DNA of 64,000 nt from Peptoniphilaceae bacterium AM52-5BH (GTDB lineage: Bacteria > Bacillota > Clostridia > Tissierellales > Peptoniphilaceae). The stretch covers positions 1 through 64,000 of the forward strand of contig JAQEDR010000001.1 of assembly GCA_027669155.1 (NCBI GenBank). The letters run 5' to 3'. Under the pieces are notes generated by a model. It did no database searches, was not told where the DNA came from, and saw nothing but the letters and a program-made list of their open reading frames with translations. Shown in pieces: positions 57,326-64,000 of the stretch; position 1 is the stretch's first letter, and each line of letters opens with the position of its first letter. The position numbers and the translations under genes were made by a program.

Positions 57326-58450
57326 ATGCCAAATATTGTAGCTTTAATATATAGTTCAGAATTTAAAGAGAGAAATTATGGTGTATTGTGCAAAAATAGG
57401 CCAGACTATATGCTTCCTTTTGGTGGTAGATATAGAATAATAGACTTTGCTTTATCAAACATAGCCAACCATGATATTTCAAGGGTAGTTTTGTACGCAG
57501 ATAGAATGATTAGATCAACCCTTGATCACATTGGTAATGGAAAAAGTTGGGAACTAAATAGAAGAAACGGTGGACTTTTAATCAATTCTCCTTCATACAC
57601 TTCTGATGGTACTCTTAGCGAGATAGAAACATATTACGACACAATAAGATACTTTGAAGATCATCCTTCTGATTATATATATATCAAAAACCCGATGTAT
57701 ATTAACAAGGTAGATATAACAGATGCAAAGGAGACCATGGAGTCAAATGACCTTGATTGTTTAGTATTCTCATCCAAAACAGTGGATAAGGACGGTTATT
57801 ATCTAAATAGAAAAATAATATCATCTGATGAAGAAGGTAAGCCATGCTCTGTCGGTTTAAACCTTGGAATGAGCGAAGATATTGATTTATTCTTGGGTTC
57901 AATAATGATTAAGAGAGATTTGTTTTTGAGAATCCTAAGGACTGCAATGGAAAGGAATTCACAAATGTCCTTGCTTAATGCTATATTTTCTTTTGCTGGA
58001 GATGTAAATATAGACTTTTATAGGCACAATAAGGAATTTGAAATTATTTCAGACATTAATTCATTCTTCGAAGCAAATATGAAGTTACTAAATAAAGAAG
58101 ACTTCGATCAACTCTTCTACGAGGATGGATTAGTTTATACAAAATCTAAAGATGAGCCATCAACATCCTATACTAAGGAATCTAATGTAAGAAACTCCTT
58201 AATTGCTAATGGTTCAATAATTAGAGGGGATGTAGAAAACTCAATCATATTTAGAGGTGTTGATATTGGTAAGGGTGCTACAATTAAAAACTCTATAGTA
58301 TTCCAGGATACTGTAATATCTGATGGAGCGATTCTAAATTATGCTATTACTGATAAGAGGACTTTTGTAGACAAAGATACTAGACTATTTGGTAATAGGT
58401 CACATCCATTTGTAACATCCAAAGATGAACATTTAGAGAAAGGATTATAG
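57326..58450 (+). CDS. glgD: GlgD, non-catalytic subunit of ADP-glucose pyrophosphorylase
   Basis: 374 residues, a GlgC paralogue. [24 protein letters not shown] is retained, but the GGxGxRL nucleotide loop of GlgC is replaced by IYSSEFKERNYG, and the GDHIYKMD site by KNPMYINKVD. This is the GlgD pattern: in Firmicutes GlgD is inactive alone and forms a GlgC-GlgD complex with altered regulation. The start is ATG 57326 after GAGGAGG; it lies one base after the glgC stop. It is followed one base later by glgA. Confidence 0.95.
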   Translation: MPNIVALIYSSEFKERNYGVLCKNRPDYMLPFGGRYRIIDFALSNIANHDISRVVLYADRMIRSTLDHIGNGKSWELNRRNGGLLINSPSYTSDGTLSEIETYYDTIRYFEDHPSDYIYIKNPMYINKVDITDAKETMESNDLDCLVFSSKTVDKDGYYLNRKIISSDEEGKPCSVGLNLGMSEDIDLFLGSIMIKRDLFLRILRTAMERNSQMSLLNAIFSFAGDVNIDFYRHNKEFEIISDINSFFEANMKLLNKEDFDQLFYEDGLVYTKSKDEPSTSYTKESNVRNSLIANGSIIRGDVENSIIFRGVDIGKGATIKNSIVFQDTVISDGAILNYAITDKRTFVDKDTRLFGNRSHPFVTSKDEHLEKGL

Positions 58451-58451
58451 A

Positions 58452-59885
58452 ATGAATATTCTCTTTCTTACTGGAGAAGCAGTTCCTTTTATAAAAACGG
58501 GAGGCCTTGCTGATGTAGCAGGGGCTCTTCCAAAGGAACTTGTCAAAAAGGGCGTAGACTGTAGGGTTGTTCTTCCCTTGTATGGAGATATCACTGACGA
58601 ATATAGGTCCAAGATGGAAAAAATCACAGAATTTTATGTAGACCTCGATTGGAAGCATCAATATGCTGGAGTCTATCAGCTCAAATGGGATGGAGTTACT
58701 TTCTACTTCATAGACAACCTAGAGTACTTTGATAGGAAAGGTTGCTATGGTTTCGACGATGATGCAGAAAGATTTATCTTTTTCTCCAAGGCATGTACAC
58801 TTTTAGGAAAAGAAATAAATTTTCATCCTGATATAATTCATTCTAATGATTGGCACACTGCTATGGTTAATGTTTTTGTGAATGATTTTAGAAGGGGAGA
58901 TTCTTACTATGAGGACATAAGGACTCTATTTACGATACATAACCTTAAATATCAGGGAGTTTTTGATGCGGAAAACCTTAGACTTGCAGGACTTGATGGA
59001 TCATATTTTAACGAAAACGACCTAAAATTCTACGATGCTATAAACTTTATGAAGGGCGGTATAATCCACTCTACCGCATTTAATACGGTTTCTGAAAATT
59101 ATGCAAGAGAAATCCAATACCCATTCTATGGTGAGGGACTTGATGGAATTATAAGAAAATATGCTGATAAGCTTACAGGAATTGTAAACGGAATAGATTT
59201 TGATATTTGGGATCCTTCTACAGATGGAGTAATTAGTAAGAATTATGACATTGATTCTATTAATTATAAGGTTAATAATAAATTAGAACTTCAGAAGATG
59301 TACGGTCTTCCTGAAAGGGAGGATGTGCCTTTGATAGGTATCTGTTCAAGACTTACTGAGATGAAGGGGCTTGATTTAGTAAGATATATTATGGATGAAC
59401 TCTTACAAGAAGACGTACAATTTGTAGTTTTAGGAACGGGGGATTATACTTACGAAGAGATGTTTAAATATTTCGAATGGAAATATCCTGATAAGCTTGC
59501 AGCTAGGATTTATTATAGTGGAGATGAAAGCCATAAGATCTATGCAGGAAGTGACTTTTATCTAATGCCAAGTGTTTCAGAACCATGTGGTATAAGCCAA
59601 CTTATAGCTATGAGGTACGGTTCTTTACCTATAGTAAGAGAGGCAGGAGGACTTAAGGATACGGTCATAGCTTATAACGAATATACAGGAGAAGGAACTG
59701 GATTTTCATTTGCAAATATCAATGCCCACGAACTTCTATTCTGTATAAAAGATGCTCTAAAAATTTACAAAGAAGATAAAGAGGAGTTTAAGAAGCTCGT
59801 AGCTAATGCTATGGGGCAAAACAATGACTGGGAAAAGTCTTGTGAAAAATATTTAGATTTATACAATGAGATTAAAGCAAATTAA
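58452..59885 (+). CDS. glgA: Glycogen synthase (ADP-glucose type)
   Basis: 477 residues, typical GT5. The ADP-glucose loop KTGGLADVAGALPKEL is at residues about 15-30; HSNDWHTAMV, HNLKYQG, and GIVNGIDFDIWDP follow; the C-terminal half has GICSRLTEMKGLDL and the retaining GT signature EPCGISQLIAMRYGSLPIVREAGGLKDTV. It elongates glycogen. It overlaps the phosphorylase-like gene by 20 bases. Confidence 0.97.
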   Translation: MNILFLTGEAVPFIKTGGLADVAGALPKELVKKGVDCRVVLPLYGDITDEYRSKMEKITEFYVDLDWKHQYAGVYQLKWDGVTFYFIDNLEYFDRKGCYGFDDDAERFIFFSKACTLLGKEINFHPDIIHSNDWHTAMVNVFVNDFRRGDSYYEDIRTLFTIHNLKYQGVFDAENLRLAGLDGSYFNENDLKFYDAINFMKGGIIHSTAFNTVSENYAREIQYPFYGEGLDGIIRKYADKLTGIVNGIDFDIWDPSTDGVISKNYDIDSINYKVNNKLELQKMYGLPEREDVPLIGICSRLTEMKGLDLVRYIMDELLQEDVQFVVLGTGDYTYEEMFKYFEWKYPDKLAARIYYSGDESHKIYAGSDFYLMPSVSEPCGISQLIAMRYGSLPIVREAGGLKDTVIAYNEYTGEGTGFSFANINAHELLFCIKDALKIYKEDKEEFKKLVANAMGQNNDWEKSCEKYLDLYNEIKAN

Positions 59886-62136
59886 GAAAAATGAAAGAAA
59901 TTTATTAGAAAGAATACAAAGCTTTTTGTATTCTTTTTATGCTAAAGATTTGACCAACGCCAGAATTAATGAAGTATATGATTGCTTATGTAGGGCGCTG
60001 ATGGAAGATATAGGTAGAAAATGGGTAGATAGCAAGTCTGATACCAAGGAATTTGAAGTCTATATACTAAGTTTTGAATATTTACCTGGAAGATTTATTG
60101 AAAGAAATATTGCAAGGCTTGGCAAAGAAGAAGAGATTAGAGATGTATTAGAAGAAATTGGATTTTCATATGAAGATGTAATTGCTTTTGAAAAAGAGGC
60201 CAATCTGGGGGTTGGAGATATAGGAATTGGATCGAGTTATCTGATAAGTGAACTTGCAAATAAGAAAATAAGATCGGTAGCCTATGCACTCCGATATGAG
60301 AATGGTAATCTAAAACAAAGAATTGTAGATGGGAAACAAGTTGAATATTCTGATTATTGGCTCGAAGAAGGATCAAATTGGGAGCATAAAAAAGGATTTT
60401 CATATGAACTAGATATAGATGGTAAGAAGCATAAGTCTATTGCCTATGATATAGCGATAGTAAATGATGCCGCTGATTTCGTAAGCACACTCCGTCTATT
60501 TCAGTCAGAACCAACCAAGGCAATAAACTACTCTGAATTTTCAAGGGGAGACTTATTTAAGGCCTATGACGATTATTTGAGTGCAAGCTCAATAAATCAA
60601 TTCCTATATCTAGATGATTCTTCATACGATGGAAAATTATTGAGGCTAAAACAAGAATATTTCTATTCAGCAAGCGCAATTAGAGATATTTTTAAGAGAT
60701 ACATCAATAGATATGGTTCAATTGAGGGGATAGATGAGAGAATTAAAATCTTTGCAAACGACATACACCCAACTATAGCCCTTGTAGAATTTATAAGGAT
60801 TCTAAACATCAGATTTTCTATTGATATCAAAGAGGCGATTTTTATAACAAGAAGGATATTCGAACACATTGCCTTTTCTATAACTAGTGATAGTCTCGAA
60901 AGTTATCCGGTTGATATGATCAAAAGAGTTAATCCTGAAATATTAGAAACCATTATTTTAATTCAATCAATCCTCCAAGAGGAAGATCCAAAGGTATTTT
61001 TGATCAAAAATGGATACGCATATTTTAAAAATATTAACTTAGCCCTATCAAACAATTATATTTACCTTTCTAAAATTTTAAAGGAAGAGAAATCAGCAAG
61101 AAGAAAGCTATCATTCACAAATCTTGGAACAGATAGGTTAATGTATCTAGAAAAAAATAATACTCGACTCATGGATGTTTTTAGAAGATATGAAATCTTT
61201 GATAAAAAATCATATGATATTTCTAAGATTGCAAGTTTAAGAAATTGTAGCAATTTTATAGATGATCTAGAAGAAGCAAAATACCATAACAAGCTTGAGC
61301 TAATTGATTTGGCAAAAGAGAAGATAAATCCTTATAGTTTATTTGATGTACAGCTTTCTATTATTCATGAAAGTAAAAGACAAATACTAAATGCCCTGGC
61401 TATAGCATATAAATATTACTATATCAAAGCAAATACCAATATTAGGGTAACACCTAAGACTTACGTTTTCTCAGGTAAAGCAAATGAAGGATACTTCATG
61501 GCCAAGGAAACTATCAAATTTATCCTAGCCTTAAAGCACATGATAGATAAGGATAAGATTATAAGAGAGAAGATAAAAATTGTGTTTATAGAGGATTTGG
61601 ACGTATATAGGTCTAAAATAATATTAAAGTCAGCTGACATATACAACAATTTGACCTTGGCGAATTTAGACAATCAAGACTTCCATATGCTAAACTCTGC
61701 CCTTAATATGGCAAATATCCTAACTACAAAAGGTGGGATTTGTGAAAATATTGGAAAAAATAATTCTTTTTACACAATAGGTGATAGTTATAGAGAAATA
61801 GTTACTGAAAAAGAATCCGGATCTTATGATGCAAATAGTTTTTACTATTCCAATGATAAGGTAAGATATACTGTAGAAAATCTAATAAGAGAAAGTTATG
61901 ATATTTTCCCATATGATTTTAAAGTAATGTATGACCAGATCATGATGTATAACGATTCGTTTAGAATATTCAAAGACCTTGAGGATTTGCTTGTTAACAG
62001 AGAAGATATTGAGCTAGATTATCTAGACAAGAAAAAATGGGTTAAAAATGAAATCGAAAATATACTATGGGCGAATAATTTTAAATTAGATAATAAAATT
62101 ATAAGGAATGGTATAAATGATTGGAACAAAAATTAA
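59866..62136 (+). CDS. glgP: Glycogen phosphorylase-like protein lacking the PLP lysine (probable pseudoenzyme)
   Basis: 756 residues, slightly short for GlgP (about 800), no stop or frameshift. Homology to GT35 is clear along the chain: VYILSFEYLPGRFIERN, IVDGKQVEYSDYW, STLRLFQSEPTK, RLKQEYFYSASAIRDIFKR, NDIHPTIALVEFIR, PYSLFDVQLSIIHESKRQILN and VFSGKANEGYFMAKETIKF. Key sites are lost. The PLP loop EASGTGNMK-xx-LNGAL is reduced to LDNQDFHMLNSAL, with Phe606 at the lysine position and about four residues deleted. VKRIHEYKRQ became LSIIHESKRQ, losing the phosphate-site Lys-Arg. GNGGLGRLA and the GSHxVNGVA His are absent. It is unlikely to release glucose-1-phosphate; a structural or regulatory role is inferred. 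No ribosome site precedes ATG, so coupling to glgA is likely. Confidence 0.85.
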   Translation: MRLKQIKKNERNLLERIQSFLYSFYAKDLTNARINEVYDCLCRALMEDIGRKWVDSKSDTKEFEVYILSFEYLPGRFIERNIARLGKEEEIRDVLEEIGFSYEDVIAFEKEANLGVGDIGIGSSYLISELANKKIRSVAYALRYENGNLKQRIVDGKQVEYSDYWLEEGSNWEHKKGFSYELDIDGKKHKSIAYDIAIVNDAADFVSTLRLFQSEPTKAINYSEFSRGDLFKAYDDYLSASSINQFLYLDDSSYDGKLLRLKQEYFYSASAIRDIFKRYINRYGSIEGIDERIKIFANDIHPTIALVEFIRILNIRFSIDIKEAIFITRRIFEHIAFSITSDSLESYPVDMIKRVNPEILETIILIQSILQEEDPKVFLIKNGYAYFKNINLALSNNYIYLSKILKEEKSARRKLSFTNLGTDRLMYLEKNNTRLMDVFRRYEIFDKKSYDISKIASLRNCSNFIDDLEEAKYHNKLELIDLAKEKINPYSLFDVQLSIIHESKRQILNALAIAYKYYYIKANTNIRVTPKTYVFSGKANEGYFMAKETIKFILALKHMIDKDKIIREKIKIVFIEDLDVYRSKIILKSADIYNNLTLANLDNQDFHMLNSALNMANILTTKGGICENIGKNNSFYTIGDSYREIVTEKESGSYDANSFYYSNDKVRYTVENLIRESYDIFPYDFKVMYDQIMMYNDSFRIFKDLEDLLVNREDIELDYLDKKKWVKNEIENILWANNFKLDNKIIRNGINDWNKN

Positions 62137-64000
62137 AATAGGTGATAGAATCAAAAATTTAACCTATGATGAGATAAAAGACGAAAAGCTAGGAGCGATT
62201 TATAGTAAGGATAAAACAATATTCAGGGTTTTTTCGCCGACATCAGTAACCTTGGATCTTTTGATAAGTGATGACTACTTGAAGGTAAGAAGAAATAAAT
62301 ATCAAATGGTAAGAAATGAAATAGGTATTTATGAAATTACCTTAGAGGGTGACTATAATGGCTACTATTATAATTACTTGGTAGATAACAAGTACGAAGT
62401 AACAGATCCTTACTCTTTCACAGCATCTATAAACAGTTTAAGCTCTGTAGTTGTTGATGTGAAAGAAACAGATCCTTCTGGCTTTAGGGAGGAAAAGATT
62501 CCTCAAAACTTAGAAGAAGATGCAATAATCTATGAGATGAGCGTCAAAAATTATACAGCTGATAGGTCTAGTGGAATAAAAAACAAGGGAAAATTTCTCG
62601 GTCTAACAGAAGAAGGAAGTAGTTTTGAGGGAGTAAGTACTGGTATAGATAACGTTAAGGAACTGGGTGTAAGTCATGTTCAATTACTACCTTTATATGA
62701 TTTTATTTCAGTAGATGAGGATGACTCCTGCTTTTTTGATGATGACAACTACAATTGGGGTTACGATCCTGAATTATATTTTGCGCCAGAAGGCTCCTAT
62801 GCCACAGATCCCTATGATCCTACTTCTAGGATAAAAGATGCGAAGAAAATGATTCAGACCTTCCACAGAAATAATATATCTGTTGTAATGGATGTGGTAT
62901 ATAATCATACATTCAAGTCCTATGATTCTAATCTTCACACTCTTGCAAGGGGATACTATCACAGAATGAATGAAGATGGAAGTTTTTCAAATGGATCTGG
63001 AGTTGGCAATGAAGTAAAAAGCGAGAATGCCTTTACAAGGAAGCTTATCATAGATTCGCTTTGCCACTGGGCTAGAGAATATAAGGTAGATGGATTTAGA
63101 TTTGATCTTATGGCGTTAATAGACATTGATACGATTAAAATTGCCTTAAGGGAACTTAAGAAAATAAATCCAAATATTATAATTTATGGTGAGCCTTGGA
63201 TGGCTTTTTATTCTCCATTGCCTCTTGATAAACAAATCCTAAAAGGAGCTCAAAGGTCAAATTCATTCGGTGTATTTAATGATGACTTTAGAGATGCAAT
63301 AAAAGGCGACGTAAATGGCTACGAGAAAGGTTATATTCAAGGGATTTTTTCCAATAAAATAAAAATTGAAACAGGCATTGCTGGTTCTATTCACTATGAT
63401 GATAAGAGAATTGGCTTTGCAGATGATGCAAATGAGACAATCAATTATTTTAATTGTCACGACAATCTAATAATCTACGATAAACTAGCTATTTCCTTAA
63501 ATGATTCTAGGGATATAGACTCTTATATTAAGCTAGCTCTTGGACTAATATTCTTATCCTTCGGCAAGCCTTTCATCTATGAGGGTAACGAGTTTAATCA
63601 TAGCAAGAATAATGATGCGAACTCATATAGATCGCCTCTTAGTATAAATTCAATAAAGTGGGAAGATAAGTTAAATAACATAGATATATTTAACTACACT
63701 AAGGATTTGATAAAACTAAGAAAGTCTATAGATATTTTTAAGATGACTAAGGCTAGCGATATTAGAAAATCCTTAGCCTTTATGGAAAATATAGAGGAGT
63801 CCTTGATTATTTATAAACTAGAATCTAAGAAAGGGAAATATCTAGTAGCTATCAATGCTTCAGTGGATGAGAAGTTAATCGATAGAAAAAAATTAGATGA
63901 ATTTGTCCAAGTGAATAAAATCAGCAAGATATTTGCTAAAAGGGGTATAAGTAAAATAGATATTAATTTAGAGGAAGACTTAATACTAGAAAACAAATCG
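62117..64000 (+). CDS. pulA: Type I pullulanase / glycogen debranching enzyme (3' end outside window)
   Basis: 628 residues visible, still open at the window end. It cleaves alpha-1,6 bonds. The N-terminus is a CBM48-like domain (IFRVFSPTSVTLDLLI) without a signal peptide, so it acts in the cytoplasm. The GH13 type I pullulanase motif YNWGYDP starts at residue 212. The catalytic residues are intact: nucleophile Asp330 in DGFRFDLM, acid/base Glu359 in IYGEPW, and Asp449 in NCHDN. It overlaps the phosphorylase-like gene by 20 bases and is the last visible gene of the glg operon. Confidence 0.93.
   Translation, partial: MIGTKIKIGDRIKNLTYDEIKDEKLGAIYSKDKTIFRVFSPTSVTLDLLISDDYLKVRRNKYQMVRNEIGIYEITLEGDYNGYYYNYLVDNKYEVTDPYSFTASINSLSSVVVDVKETDPSGFREEKIPQNLEEDAIIYEMSVKNYTADRSSGIKNKGKFLGLTEEGSSFEGVSTGIDNVKELGVSHVQLLPLYDFISVDEDDSCFFDDDNYNWGYDPELYFAPEGSYATDPYDPTSRIKDAKKMIQTFHRNNISVVMDVVYNHTFKSYDSNLHTLARGYYHRMNEDGSFSNGSGVGNEVKSENAFTRKLIIDSLCHWAREYKVDGFRFDLMALIDIDTIKIALRELKKINPNIIIYGEPWMAFYSPLPLDKQILKGAQRSNSFGVFNDDFRDAIKGDVNGYEKGYIQGIFSNKIKIETGIAGSIHYDDKRIGFADDANETINYFNCHDNLIIYDKLAISLNDSRDIDSYIKLALGLIFLSFGKPFIYEGNEFNHSKNNDANSYRSPLSINSIKWEDKLNNIDIFNYTKDLIKLRKSIDIFKMTKASDIRKSLAFMENIEESLIIYKLESKKGKYLVAINASVDEKLIDRKKLDEFVQVNKISKIFAKRGISKIDINLEEDLILENKS

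Noticed and set aside
59866-62136. Treating the phosphorylase-like gene as a decaying pseudogene
   Set aside because: The 756-codon frame is intact and overlaps both operon neighbours in frame-sensitive ways; fold motifs are well kept. Loss is confined to catalytic sites, so pseudoenzyme is the better reading.

Overview
The window looks like the chromosome of a low-GC, anaerobic Gram-positive bacterium (Bacillota). It most resembles the Gram-positive anaerobic cocci of the Peptoniphilaceae (Anaerococcus/Peptoniphilus type). That placement is inferred from AT-rich codon use, strong GGAGG ribosome sites, a large Bacillus-type SRP RNA, the class 1B dihydroorotate dehydrogenase pair PyrK/PyrD, ThyX instead of ThyA, and a glgC-glgD glycogen operon. 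No species can be fixed from the sequence alone.

Region 1 (1-3250) is a decaying accessory stretch. It holds the right end of an IS3/IS150-type insertion sequence, an Old Yellow Enzyme-type oxidoreductase gene broken by a stop and a frameshift, long AT-rich gene-poor DNA with coding remnants (one like an IS256-family transposase tail), and one small intact ferritin-like gene with a tandem 21-bp duplication. A tRNA-Thr marks the return to core genome.

Region 2 (3400-23830) is dense core: an unknown membrane protein, tex-proS, fba, rho, rpmE, prmC-prfA, a cation exporter, sua5, upp, murA, recD2, a ComF-like gene, convergent rodA, then nth, a HAD phosphatase, trmL and trxB. Region 3 (23830-32020) is the lower glycolysis cluster gap-pgk-tpiA-eno, followed by secG-rnr-smpB-thyX; no phosphoglycerate mutase sits in it. 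Region 4 (32036-40870) carries an ABC exporter with a giant coiled-coil permease, a phosphatase, a YhaO/YhaN-like nuclease-ATPase pair, a second metallophosphoesterase and a CYTH protein. Region 5 (40873-46502) is a complete pyrimidine operon pyrBICFKDE with a near-consensus promoter and no room for a leader attenuator.

Region 6 (46507-56018) has an exported glucosaminidase, a GlgB-like protein lacking catalytic residues, a CBS-domain protein, SRP RNA with tRNA-Ser, dnaX-ybaB-recR, a lipoprotein, a GH32 sucrose hydrolase, a nested-hairpin intergenic element and tmRNA. Region 7 (56191-64000) is a glycogen operon glgC-glgD-glgA-(glgP-like)-pulA, with pulA cut by the window edge.

The most unusual theme is glycogen metabolism. 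The phosphorylase homologue in the glg operon is full length but has lost the PLP-lysine loop and phosphate-site residues. A second gene 7 kb upstream encodes a branching-enzyme fold whose nucleophile and acid/base residues are replaced. Together with GlgD, usually a non-catalytic partner of GlgC, this suggests glycogen handling built around pseudoenzymes, with an apparently active GlgC, GlgA and type I pullulanase and no recognisable active branching enzyme in the window.
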